DNA of 64,000 nt from JAACFF01 sp963701435 (GTDB lineage Bacteria; Chloroflexota; Anaerolineae; Promineifilales; Promineifilaceae). Both the position numbers and the translations under genes were made by a program. Of the stretch, positions 53,470 through 62,068 are shown piece after piece (positions within the stretch are counted from its first letter, which is position 1; every line of letters begins with the position of its first letter). A model generated the notes under the pieces. That model searched no databases. It was not told the DNA's origin and saw nothing but the letters and a program-made list of their open reading frames with translations. The stretch is taken from the NCBI GenBank assembly GCA_963701435.1, contig CAVPAL010000036.1, positions 62,001 to 126,000 on the forward strand. Direction: 5' to 3'.

Positions 53470-53512
53470 AATTGTCAAGAGGTTGTGGCGGAGAGTGAGT
53501 TGAAGGTTAATA

Positions 53513-53821
53513 TCAGATAAGTGCAGTTATCAAAAGCAGGGCAATGCCTACGACGCCCAAAGCCTGGCCCAGGAAGGCGCGTTCCCAGTTGGCGCTGGAG
53601 GCGGCGCTGTTTTGCCAGAGCACATGCCCAATCAGAAACAATCCACTGACCAACATTCCTGCGCCGGTTGCAGCCAGAAACGGCATAGCGCCAGTCAACA
53701 GAAGGAGCAACCACAAACCAAACCCAGCTCCCAGCGCAACGGCCGTTGCTCCCGGCACGCGCAGTGACCAGCGGGATAAAATAGTTGTTGTCGGTTGAGA
53801 TTGTTCTACTTGTACAAACAT
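53513..53821 (-). CDS. Small membrane protein
   Basis: A 102-aa protein with three hydrophobic segments (about residues 25-43, 48-68 and 82-102), starting MFVQVEQSQPTTTILSRWSL. The segment ATAVALGAGFGLW contains an ACGGCCGT-encoded TAV. I do not recognise the family. It lies upstream of the phasin gene on the same strand with the operator in between, so it may be a separate transcript. Confidence 0.65.
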   Translation of the reverse strand: MFVQVEQSQPTTTILSRWSLRVPGATAVALGAGFGLWLLLLLTGAMPFLAATGAGMLVSGLFLIGHVLWQNSAASSANWERAFLGQALGVVGIALLLITALI

Positions 53822-54021
53822 CTGAATGCTCCTCAGCTTTATGATGGCTCTATTTTGCTACACTTGAGGGATTCTGGCTGGTCGCCCTTTGTATTTTTAG
53901 TTGACTGGTTTCCTACGTTCTCTACGCAGTTGAAATCATACTGGCGCTAATAACTATATTGGCAACAACCATAATGGACTGGAAACCATAGAATACTTGT
54001 AAGTCAAAATTTTGTTTATTA

Positions 54022-54903
54022 TCAGGTTGCAGAGGGAGAATATCCAAAATGCCGCTTGTACTCGCGGCTAAACTGCGCCGGACTGTTGTAACCGACTAGA
54101 TACCCTGCTTCGCTTGCATTTTTGCCCTCGCGAATTAGCAGTTGTGCCCGATTGAGCTTGATCGACTTGGCATATTGCAGCGGCGGCATATGCATCACTG
54201 CGCGGAAGCTTTTGCGGAACCCGGATGTACTCATATTCGCCAAACCAGCCAACTCATCCACAGATACCACTTCATCTATATTATTATGGATATGATCTAC
54301 CGCCTTAGAAATTTGCTGCACCTGGCCGCGGTGCTGCAAAAGTCGCTGTAACGAGCCAGTTTGATCATCACAAATCAGACGGAAATAAACTTCATCGAGA
54401 ATGGATTCTCCCAATACGGCGCGTTCGACAGGATTATCCAATGTATGCAGCAGACGGATAATTGCATCTAACAGGCCTTCACTCACCGGCTTGGCGAAAA
54501 TTGCGGAGGGAGGTGGTGGTTCTGTGGGAAACGGCCGTTGCTCAACCTGATCCATCTTTAACAAAATATTGGCAATTTTAGCCAGATCTATTTTGATGCC
54601 CGCCATCAATAACGGATGTTCAGGAGTGGCCTCAACGACCTCAACTTCTATTGGCATTGGCAAATACAAAGAGAGGTAGTTGCCTACACTGTAATCATAT
54701 TTTTGTCCATCTACATAACAGTGTTTTTTGCCCTGTCCCAATATTGCAATCCCTGATTCATATACGGCCGCACATCTATCAGGCGTGCCGGTTTCTCGAT
54801 ATGTGTATAAGCCTGGAACGGCCGTAGTATTTAATCCTTCTTGGGGCGTGTACTTTTCCAATAAGGCGACAAATGCTTTCATTTTATCTTCTGAATAATT
54901 CAT
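54022..54903 (-). CDS. AraC-family regulator (AraC_N type)
   Basis: A 293-aa regulator. N-terminal cupin-like domain: VPGLYTYRETGTPDRCAAVY, GIAILGQGKKHCYVDGQKY and PLLMAGIKIDLAKIANIL, as in the PF06719 group (YqhC-like). Two C-terminal helix-turn-helix units: VDELAGLANMSTSGFRKSFR and ASEAGYLVGYNSPAQFSREY, then KRHFGYSP. In E. coli YqhC senses aldehydes and switches on a reductase; here the divergent neighbour is an SDR, 180 bp away, so the same logic is likely. Confidence 0.93.
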   Translation of the reverse strand: MNYSEDKMKAFVALLEKYTPQEGLNTTAVPGLYTYRETGTPDRCAAVYESGIAILGQGKKHCYVDGQKYDYSVGNYLSLYLPMPIEVEVVEATPEHPLLMAGIKIDLAKIANILLKMDQVEQRPFPTEPPPPSAIFAKPVSEGLLDAIIRLLHTLDNPVERAVLGESILDEVYFRLICDDQTGSLQRLLQHRGQVQQISKAVDHIHNNIDEVVSVDELAGLANMSTSGFRKSFRAVMHMPPLQYAKSIKLNRAQLLIREGKNASEAGYLVGYNSPAQFSREYKRHFGYSPSAT

Positions 54904-55083
54904 ATCGTGCTCCTAACATCGAATTCCTAATTGAAAATATCATAACGAATGGTGCTGCATAAATCAATACAAAATGACCTGATCATGTCAAATTGTGCAA
55001 GGATTATGCTATTTTGTGTATTCAATTTCACCTGGGAAGAAGCTATATTACTAGGAGTTAAAAAATAAACCGGAGATAACCCA

Positions 55084-55896
55084 ATGAAAACAATTGTAAC
55101 TACAGGTTCAAGTTCAGGTATTGGCAAAGCAACCTCCAAGCATTTTGCCGCACAAGGCTGGCAAGTCGCTGCAACCATGCGCAAGCCAGAAAATGAAACG
55201 GAACTAAATCAAATCGAAAATGTGTCACTTTACGCCCTTGATGTGACCGATGAAAAATCGATCGCCAACGCCACCGACCAAATCCTCAACGATTTCGAAA
55301 CCGTCGATGTGGTACTAAACAATGCCGGTTACGCCGTGGTTGGCCCGTTTGAAGGCGCTTCCTTGGAACAAATCAAACGCCAATTTGACACCAACGTTTT
55401 TGGCCTCATGAGTGTCACTCGCGCATTTTTGCCACACTTCCGTGCTAACAAAGCTGGCTTGTTTATGAATGTATCCTCCATTGGCGGGCGCATTACTTTC
55501 CCGTTCATCAGTCTTTATCACAGCACAAAATGGGCCGTCGAAGGTTTCTCAGAATCTTTGTCTTATGAGTTAGGGGAACTTGGTATTCAAGTCAAAATCA
55601 TTGAGCCAGGCGGGGTGGATACAGATTTTAACGGCCGTTCCATGGTCTTTGCTACAAGTGAAGAACTCACAGATTATCATGAGGCATTAGGTAATTTCCA
55701 GGCGTCCATGGGCAATTCTGGCCTTGGCAGAAGTACGGCCGAATATCAAGCTGAACGCATTTTTGCGGCAGCAACCGATGGCAAAGCACAAATGCGTTAT
55801 CTAATCGGGGATGACGCTGTGCAAACATACGGCATGCGGGAACAAGTTGGCGATGATGCGTTTATTGCTGGCATGCGACAAAGAATGTTTGGATAA
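55084..55896 (+). CDS. Short-chain dehydrogenase/reductase (classical SDR)
   Basis: A 270-aa NADP-type SDR: cofactor site TTGSSSGIGKATSKHF (T-G-x-x-x-G-x-G), VVLNNAGYAVVGPFEG (N-N-A-G), VSSIGGRITFPFISLYHSTK with the catalytic S and Y-x-x-x-K (here Y-H-S-T-K), and EPGGVDTDFNGRSM. The NGR is an ACGGCCGT copy. GGAGA before ATG 55084. It is divergent from the AraC regulator and is its likely target. Confidence 0.95.
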   Translation: MKTIVTTGSSSGIGKATSKHFAAQGWQVAATMRKPENETELNQIENVSLYALDVTDEKSIANATDQILNDFETVDVVLNNAGYAVVGPFEGASLEQIKRQFDTNVFGLMSVTRAFLPHFRANKAGLFMNVSSIGGRITFPFISLYHSTKWAVEGFSESLSYELGELGIQVKIIEPGGVDTDFNGRSMVFATSEELTDYHEALGNFQASMGNSGLGRSTAEYQAERIFAAATDGKAQMRYLIGDDAVQTYGMREQVGDDAFIAGMRQRMFG

Positions 55897-55916
55897 AAGT
55901 AGGAAAAAGAATTAAT

Positions 55917-56030
55917 AGACCCGGCGATTGAAAACCGCAGTCACAAAGACGAAGTCGGTCTTTACCCACTGGATCCCAGACCACGCAGGTGGTCTTTGTA
56001 ATTGTAGCCGCGTATTTATTCGCCGGGTCT
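55917..56030. repeat. 114-bp cruciform element
   Basis: The ends AGACCCGGCGA (55917-55927) and TCGCCGGGTCT (56020-56030) are exact inverse copies. Inside are a palindrome AGACCAC-GCAG-GTGGTCT (about 55978-55995) and ACAAAGAC/GTCTTTGT arms, so several nested foldings are possible. No T-run, no reading frame and no clear target duplication. It resembles REP-type elements handled by single-strand (RAYT) transposases; none is in the window. Confidence 0.75.
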
Positions 56031-56053
56031 CTCAGGTAAATTGAGGAAATATT

Positions 56054-56274
56054 ATGAACAAGAAAACAGCATGAATCACAGGCGCCTCAAGCGGGATTGG
56101 TAAAGAATTTGCCCATATTCACGCCAAAAAGGGCGGCGATCTCGTTATCGTTGCTTGACGAGAAGAAAACAGGCGTTACATTCTCGCAGCGCATGATGAT
56201 GGCAGCGATACCCCTCACACCAAAGAAAATGATGCTAAAACAAATCCGCCAAATGCAAGAAGTACCAGCCTAAA
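56054..56274 (+). pseudogene. Dead N-terminal SDR fragment
   Basis: ATG 56054 opens NKKTA, TGA, ITGASSGIGKEFAHIHAKKG, GDLVIVA, TGA, REENRRYI, and then turns into unrelated sequence. The T-G-A-S-S-G-I-G cofactor loop is unmistakable. TGA sits where Trp/Leu and Arg codons are expected (the second fits CGA to TGA). The catalytic half is missing, so this is a relic between two intact SDR genes. Confidence 0.8.
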
Positions 56275-56314
56275 TATGGCACACTCCATGATGCTCTTGC
56301 AAGGGAGATTCTCA

Positions 56315-57346
56315 ATGACCAAGAAAGTTTTGATCGGTGGTGCAGTCACTGTATTAGCCGGTATCGGCATTTATAAATACCTAAATTCACGAAATGGCGA
56401 GTCAGAGCAAAAAGAGATTTGGACTACTGCTGACATGTCTGATCTTTCTGGAAAAGTGATCATTGTCACCGGCGCCAATAGTGGCATCGGCTATGAAGCG
56501 GCAAAAGAATTTGCGCGTAAAGGCGCCCAGACAATTCTCGCTTGCCGCAGTATGGATAAGGCCGAAGTTGCCTTAACTGAGATTCAGGCCGATATACCTG
56601 GCGCTCCGACCGAGATCATGCAGTTGGATTTGGCCAGTCTGGCTTCCGTACATCAATTTGCTGCTGAATTTAAGGCGAAATATGAACGGCTCGACGTTCT
56701 GGTAAACAACGCCGGGATTATGTGGGCACCCTATGGCCTGACCGAAAATGGCTTTGAAAGCCAGTTTGGCACAAATCACCTGGGTCATTTCGCTTTGACT
56801 GGTTTGCTCATCAATTTGCTGCTCAGTACACCTGGATCTCGTGTCGTAAACGTGAGCAGCATCGGGCACCGCACAGGCAATATGGACTTCGATAATCTAA
56901 TGTTCACCAATGGGCAAGGGTATTCACGTCATGGGGCTTACGGCCGTTCCAAGTTAGCCAACTTGCTCTTTACGTATGAACTGCAACGTCGTTATGAGGC
57001 GATTGGTGCGGATGCCATTGCGACTGCCGCTCACCCCGGTGGTTCAAACACCAATCTCGGCCGTCATGTTGAAGATCGCTGGTTTATGAAAGCGAGCAGA
57101 CCATTTATGGACCGTTTGGTGCAAGGGGCAGATATGGGAGCGCTGCCTACCATCCGCGCCGCCGTCGATCCCCAGGCCAAAGGGGGCGACTATTACGGGC
57201 CTGGCGGCTTTATGGAACAAGGGGGTTATCCGGTCCTTGTGCAATCTAGCAAAGCTTCTCACGACCTGGCTGATGCCCAAAAACTGTGGCAGATTTCGGA
57301 AGAGCTAACCGGCGTCACTTTCGACCCTCTTGATCAACACAATTGA
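56315..57346 (+). CDS. SDR-family oxidoreductase with N-terminal anchor (retinol-dehydrogenase-like)
   Basis: A 343-aa protein starting at ATG 56315 after AGGGAGA. An N-terminal hydrophobic segment (about residues 5-21) anchors it. Cofactor site VTGANSGIGYEAAKEFARKG, ACRSMDKAE, DVLVNNAGIMWAPYGLTENG, FGTNHLGHFALTGLLINLLL (N-H-L-G-H-F, typical of the RDH/WWOX group), VNVSSIGHR and catalytic YGRSKLAN. This group reduces long-chain or bulky ketones. It is probably co-transcribed with the LtrA gene 49 bp on. Confidence 0.93.
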   Translation: MTKKVLIGGAVTVLAGIGIYKYLNSRNGESEQKEIWTTADMSDLSGKVIIVTGANSGIGYEAAKEFARKGAQTILACRSMDKAEVALTEIQADIPGAPTEIMQLDLASLASVHQFAAEFKAKYERLDVLVNNAGIMWAPYGLTENGFESQFGTNHLGHFALTGLLINLLLSTPGSRVVNVSSIGHRTGNMDFDNLMFTNGQGYSRHGAYGRSKLANLLFTYELQRRYEAIGADAIATAAHPGGSNTNLGRHVEDRWFMKASRPFMDRLVQGADMGALPTIRAAVDPQAKGGDYYGPGGFMEQGGYPVLVQSSKASHDLADAQKLWQISEELTGVTFDPLDQHN

Positions 57347-57395
57347 GAACAGTACTATTATTGCCAACTGACATTAGCTAAAAGAGGGTAAGACG

Positions 57396-58619
57396 ATGAC
57401 GACATTTAAAAACAGTTTTCGTAAATGGTGGCAGCCACCGAGAAATATAAAAGACAGGGAAATGCATCGCAGCGTCACCTTCCTGGAACTTTTTTATGAC
57501 CTGGTTTATGTGGTACTCGTCGCTCAACTGGCTCATGCTCTGGCCGAAAATGTGACGTTATCTGGCGTCCTTAGCTTCGCTTTTCTGTTCATTATCGTTT
57601 GGTGGGCCTGGTTCAACGGTTCCAGTTACCATGATCTCCACGGCAATAACGATATCCGCACGCGGGTCTTTACCTTTTTGCAGATGTTTACGGTGGCGGC
57701 CATGGCCGTGTTTGCCCACAATGCCCTGGGCGAAGGATCTGTCGGCTTCGCCCTCTCCTACGCTGCCTTCCAACTAATATTGACTTACCTCTGGTGGCGT
57801 ACGGGTGTACATGATCCTAATCACCGTCCTCTATCCAGACCTTACGTCATCGCGTTTCTGATCACAACAGCTATATTTGTGGGTTCAATCTTCGTCCCTA
57901 TCCCCTTTCGGTTTTACCTTTGGGGCATTGCTGTGTTAATTTCGCTGATTTTGCCCTTTAACATGTTCCTCCTGGGTCAGCAGGATGCTGCGATTCAGGA
58001 ACAGATTGACCGCATTATGAATGTCAGCCCTTCATTGGTGGAGCGCTTTGGCCTGTTTACGATCATTGTATTGGGTGAAGTTGTCGTGGGCACAGTCAAT
58101 GGTGTAGCCGGGCATCATCATTTGGACTGGGTCGTAAGGGCAACGGCCGTTCTCGGCATGCTCATTGCTATCGGTTTCTGGTGGCTTTACTTTGACTTTG
58201 TCTCCCACCGTATCCCGCAAGCTACAATGGGCAAGGTAGTCCAATGGTTCTATCTACATCTGCCGATGACAGCGGGAATTGCGGCTGTGGGTGCGGCCGT
58301 TTTTAACATCGTCGAACACAGCAGTGAACCTTTGGAAACGGCCGTTCGCTGGCTGTTGGTCGCTTCTGTCGCGCTGGTACTTGCTTGTGTGGCTCTGCTT
58401 ATGCAATCTCTTCAGTTACCCCAGGAATTATTACCGGCTTATCGTCGCGGTGGGATTGTGACGCTCATCTGTGCGCTGATTATTTTGCTCTTGGGCTTCA
58501 TCAACCTTCCCACCATACCATTCCTGCTAATCTTAGTGCTGCTGATGCTCATCCCCAATTTCTACGGCTTAATTGTGTGGATACAGGCATTTAACGCTGA
58601 AGAGATTATGATTTATTAA
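57396..58619 (+). CDS. LtrA family membrane protein (low temperature requirement A)
   Basis: A 407-aa integral membrane protein with about eleven hydrophobic segments. The family hallmark RSVTFLELFYDLVYVVLVAQ follows a short basic N-terminus, then WWAWFNGSSYHDLHGNNDIR and TWWAWFN-like repeats, and RFGLFTIIVLGEVVVGTVNG in the middle, also diagnostic. Molecular function is unknown; the name comes from a Listeria cold phenotype. The stop is directly followed by the ATG of the P450 gene. Confidence 0.95.
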   Translation: MTTFKNSFRKWWQPPRNIKDREMHRSVTFLELFYDLVYVVLVAQLAHALAENVTLSGVLSFAFLFIIVWWAWFNGSSYHDLHGNNDIRTRVFTFLQMFTVAAMAVFAHNALGEGSVGFALSYAAFQLILTYLWWRTGVHDPNHRPLSRPYVIAFLITTAIFVGSIFVPIPFRFYLWGIAVLISLILPFNMFLLGQQDAAIQEQIDRIMNVSPSLVERFGLFTIIVLGEVVVGTVNGVAGHHHLDWVVRATAVLGMLIAIGFWWLYFDFVSHRIPQATMGKVVQWFYLHLPMTAGIAAVGAAVFNIVEHSSEPLETAVRWLLVASVALVLACVALLMQSLQLPQELLPAYRRGGIVTLICALIILLLGFINLPTIPFLLILVLLMLIPNFYGLIVWIQAFNAEEIMIY

Positions 58620-59789
58620 ATGACAAATATTTACGACAGATACGACCAATTCCGAGACAGCGGGTCCATCATCACGCAACAAGGCTTGCAGAGCACAACT
58701 GTGTACGTTATTGGCCATCAAGAAGCCAAACAAATATTAGGCGACCAGAAGCGTTTTGTTAAAGATTTTCGCAACACGCTGCCACCGGAACAACGCCCAC
58801 AGGTTGAACCATCGACAGATATGTTTAGCCTGATCTACAACAATATGCTCAACACCGACCGGCCAGACCACACGCGCCTGCGTGCGCTGGTCAGTCAGGC
58901 ATTCACCAACCGTCACATCCAATCCCTTGCGCCACGCATTCAGGAAATCGCGGATCAACTCATTGACGGCTTTGAAGCGCGCGACGAAATCGATCTGATT
59001 GAGGCGTATGCATTTCCGCTGCCGATTATCGTCATTTGCGAGCTGCTCGATATTCCTCTTGCAGACCGCGACAAGTTTAGGAAATGGTCACATGCTTTTC
59101 TCGGTATCGCCGACGATCAAACATCCTATGTGCAGTCACTGTACGAATTTGTACAGTACATTGGCGAGATGATTACCTTACGCCGCGAACAACCCCATGA
59201 CGATTTGATTTCCGGTCTGGTACACGCAGAAGAAAACGGGGAGCGGCTAAGTGAGCAGGAGTTATACAGCATGATTGCACTGCTGATCGTGGCCGGTCAT
59301 GAAACGACAGTCAATCTGATTGGCAATGGCATGTTGGCGCTGCTGTTACATCCTGCTCAGGCGGCATTGCTGCGACGAGAGCCCAAGCTAATTGAGTCTG
59401 CGATTGAGGAATTTTTGCGCTATGCAGGGCCGGTAGAGATGGCGACTCAGCGTTATGCGGCTGAGGATGTTGAGATTGGTGGGACGCTTATTCGGCGGGA
59501 AACGGCCGTTGTCGTCATTCTTGCTGCAGCCAACCGCGATCCGGCCCAATTTCAAAATGCCCCTGCCCTGGACATCAGGCGTGAACCCAATAAACACATG
59601 GGCTTTGGTTATGGCGTCCACTACTGCCTGGGGGCGCCATTGGCGCGACTGGAAGCCAGAATTGCGTTCAACACGCTGCTCAAACGCCTGCCCACGCTGC
59701 GACTAAGCGTACCGGCCGCGCAATTGCAGTACAACGAAAGCACAATTGTGCGTGGTTTGGTGCAGCTGCCAGTTAGCTGGCAATCTTAG
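58620..59789 (+). CDS. Cytochrome P450
   Basis: A 389-aa bacterial class I P450. I-helix AGHETTVNL (acid-alcohol pair E-T), K-helix IEEFLRYAGPVEMATQRYA (E-x-x-R), haem loop GFGYGVHYCLGAPLAR with the thiolate Cys. The N-terminal MLNTDRPDHTRLRALVSQAF is the usual C-helix region. No membrane anchor, so soluble. Its ATG follows the LtrA stop without a gap, so translation is coupled. A redox partner is not evident nearby. The stop TAG overlaps the first bases of the third 113-bp element. Confidence 0.96.
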   Translation: MTNIYDRYDQFRDSGSIITQQGLQSTTVYVIGHQEAKQILGDQKRFVKDFRNTLPPEQRPQVEPSTDMFSLIYNNMLNTDRPDHTRLRALVSQAFTNRHIQSLAPRIQEIADQLIDGFEARDEIDLIEAYAFPLPIIVICELLDIPLADRDKFRKWSHAFLGIADDQTSYVQSLYEFVQYIGEMITLRREQPHDDLISGLVHAEENGERLSEQELYSMIALLIVAGHETTVNLIGNGMLALLLHPAQAALLRREPKLIESAIEEFLRYAGPVEMATQRYAAEDVEIGGTLIRRETAVVVILAAANRDPAQFQNAPALDIRREPNKHMGFGYGVHYCLGAPLARLEARIAFNTLLKRLPTLRLSVPAAQLQYNESTIVRGLVQLPVSWQS

Positions 59790-59900
59790 GTAAACCGCAG
59801 AAACTATTCGGAAATCCCAAAGGACTTGAACTGCGGTTTCCTTGAGGAATCGGCAACGTCTAGAGCGATTCTAATTTTGAAATATTGTTGCCGATTACCT
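59788..59900. repeat. 113-bp double-hairpin element, copy 3
   Basis: Third copy, AGGTAA to TTACCT, touching the P450 stop codon. Both hairpins are intact. It could act as a 3' stabiliser or a barrier between convergent transcripts (P450 on plus, ABC gene on minus). Confidence 0.92.
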
Positions 59901-59995
59901 AAAAGTTTGGATTCAAGTTTTTGATGTGGAAGAGATAACAGCATACTTCGATCGTCGACCGCTCGCTATGCGAAGCAAGGTGGGGGTAACGCTCA

Positions 59996-62008
59996 TTATT
60001 CATGCCGCAAAGCGGTTACTGGATCCAAACGTGCTGCGCGTGCAGCCGGATACAATCCCGCCAAAATGCCAATTAACGCCGCAAAAATCAGCGCCCCCAG
60101 CGCCAGCCAGGGCGGCACAATCGACAACGCCCCCACCCCGGTCACGCCTTCGGTAATTAAATAACGATGGGCAAACCAATCCACAACGCGTCCGAGAAGC
60201 GCGCCAACCAATAAACCGAACAGGCCGCCGATCAGCCCAATTAAAGCCGCTTCAACGGTAAATAAGGCCCGAATCTCGCCGCGTGAGGCGCCTAACGCCT
60301 TCAACACGCCAATCTCGCGCGTGCGCTCATAAATCGCCATCATCATCGTATTGGCGACGCCCAGTGCGGCGACCAGCAGCGCCAGCGCGCCCACCGAACC
60401 CAACAGAGCCTGCAGCAAAGCAAGCACCTGGTTGGCGGCGTCAAGGATTGTTTCCAGGGATTGGGTTTGCAAATCCATCTCTTGCAGCGCGGTTGTGACG
60501 TCGGCAACGGCCGTTAAATCATCCGCGCGCACCGTAACCATGTCATACCCTTCCGTTTCCAGTATAGCGGGGTCGCCAAACCACCACGCTTTCATCGCCG
60601 CCCGCTCCGTTAAACCCAGGTCAATCGTGCGGCTGCCAAAACTGTCGCGTACCCCAATGATCGTCGAGTCAAACTGCTGCGTCTCACCGCGCGGCAGGCG
60701 CAAAGTGAATACAACGGGGTCGCCGATCAAGTCGGCATAGGTCTCGCCCTCGGTCAGGAACTGGTCCGCCAGACCCGCCCACAGCACCACGCCGGCTGAA
60801 TCTCCCTCCACCAGCTCTTCACCCGCAATAACCTCGTTCAGATTGCCAAAGCTAAAGCGGCCTTCCCCACCCCGCGCCAGACGCACCGACAGTGCCTGTT
60901 CCTCGCGCGCCAAAACCATATCAATTGTGAACGGCAAACTCAGGCTGGGGGTCACAGCGCCTACGCCAGGCATGGCTCTAATCTGGCCAACAACCGCCGG
61001 CGTAATCGGGGTCTGCGGCAATGGCTGGGAAAAGGGGTCAAAAGCGTCGCCTTCGTCAAAAAGGGGGCTGACAAAAATATTCTCAAGCCCAATCGTCTCA
61101 AAATTGCGCTGCACTTCCTGCTGCACGCCCACGCCAAACGAGACCATCGCGACCAGCGTCACAATCCCGATCAGGACGCCGCCGGCGGTCAAAATGTTAC
61201 GCACCGGGCGGCGGCTCAAATTGCGCAGCGCTGATTGGATAATATCATTCCACTGCAAACGGGAACGGCCGTTGTCCCCTCCCCCAGCTTCAACATCCTG
61301 CGCCCCAATCCGGGAACTCGTCTTCACCGTCTCGACTTCAACAATTTCACCATCCCGCAAGCGCACAATCCGGTCGGCGTAGGCCGCCACCTCCGCATCG
61401 TGGGTGACAACAATCAGAGTAATGCCCTGTTCAGCATTAAGCTGGCGCAGCAGATCCATGACCTCGGCGCCGGTTTTCGAGTCCAGATTGCCGGTGGGTT
61501 CATCAGCTAAAATCAGGGTCGGTTTATGAATGAGTGCGCGCGCAACGGCCGTTCGCTGCTGTTCGCCTCCTGACAATTCGGCCGGATAATGATCCAGGCG
61601 ATGTCCCAACCCGACCTGCTCCAGCAGCGCACGCGCACGCGCCTCACGCGCAGCTTTGTCTACCCCCGCCAGCATCAGCGGCACAGCCACATTCTCCAGC
61701 GCCGTCAAACGGGGCAGCAGGTTAAAACTTTGAAAAATAAAGCCCACCTGGTCGCGACGGTGGCGGGTGCGTTCCTTGTCATTGGCCGTGTGCAGCGGCA
61801 CATCACCCACCCATAATTCTCCGGCAGTAGGATGGTCCAGCCCGCCCAACAAATTTAAGAGCGTTGATTTACCCGATCCGGAAGGACCAACCAGGGCCAC
61901 AAAATCACCGGGGTTGACCGTCAGGTCAACGCCGCGCAAGGCTTGAACCGGCGCGTCGCCACGCTGGAATTGGCGTTCCAGACCCACAAGACGAATTGTT
62001 TCAAACAT
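59996..62008 (-). CDS. Fused ABC ATPase-permease of the MacB type
   Basis: A 670-aa protein. Residues 1-225: ABC ATPase with Walker A GPSGSGKST, signature LSGGEQQR, Walker B LILADEPTGNLDSKTG and VVTHD. Then a membrane segment (about 275-297), an extracytoplasmic MacB domain (about 300-530) and three C-terminal segments with the FtsX motif EIGVLKALGASRGEIRALF and the end GLYPAARAARLDPVTALRHE. It likely exports a peptide or lipoprotein and works with the LolA-like protein encoded just upstream. Confidence 0.95.
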   Translation of the reverse strand: MFETIRLVGLERQFQRGDAPVQALRGVDLTVNPGDFVALVGPSGSGKSTLLNLLGGLDHPTAGELWVGDVPLHTANDKERTRHRRDQVGFIFQSFNLLPRLTALENVAVPLMLAGVDKAAREARARALLEQVGLGHRLDHYPAELSGGEQQRTAVARALIHKPTLILADEPTGNLDSKTGAEVMDLLRQLNAEQGITLIVVTHDAEVAAYADRIVRLRDGEIVEVETVKTSSRIGAQDVEAGGGDNGRSRLQWNDIIQSALRNLSRRPVRNILTAGGVLIGIVTLVAMVSFGVGVQQEVQRNFETIGLENIFVSPLFDEGDAFDPFSQPLPQTPITPAVVGQIRAMPGVGAVTPSLSLPFTIDMVLAREEQALSVRLARGGEGRFSFGNLNEVIAGEELVEGDSAGVVLWAGLADQFLTEGETYADLIGDPVVFTLRLPRGETQQFDSTIIGVRDSFGSRTIDLGLTERAAMKAWWFGDPAILETEGYDMVTVRADDLTAVADVTTALQEMDLQTQSLETILDAANQVLALLQALLGSVGALALLVAALGVANTMMMAIYERTREIGVLKALGASRGEIRALFTVEAALIGLIGGLFGLLVGALLGRVVDWFAHRYLITEGVTGVGALSIVPPWLALGALIFAALIGILAGLYPAARAARLDPVTALRHE

Positions 62009-62013
62009 AATGG

Positions 62014-62056
62014 GAAAAAGAGGCTGGAGATATGGCAGCAGTTTCTCCAGCCTCTT
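62014..62056 (-). terminator. Terminator between the LolA-like gene and the MacB-type gene
   Basis: AAGAGGCTGGAGA (62018-62030) pairs fully with TCTCCAGCCTCTT (62044-62056). On the minus strand it is followed by TTTTT. It ends, or partly attenuates, transcription from the gene at 63217 before the ABC gene. Confidence 0.85.
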
Positions 62057-62068
62057 GATGATTGATTA

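Noticed and set aside
18504..56160. In-frame TGA in two genes (APH-type, SDR fragment) as a sign of TGA recoding
   Set aside because: Many intact genes here end in TGA, including coupled ATGA overlaps, so TGA is a normal stop. The two cases are better explained by pseudogenes.
60843..61382. Long plus-strand open frame opposite the MacB-type gene
   Set aside because: It lies wholly inside a well-conserved ABC gene on the other strand and has a Ser/Pro/Arg-rich antisense composition.
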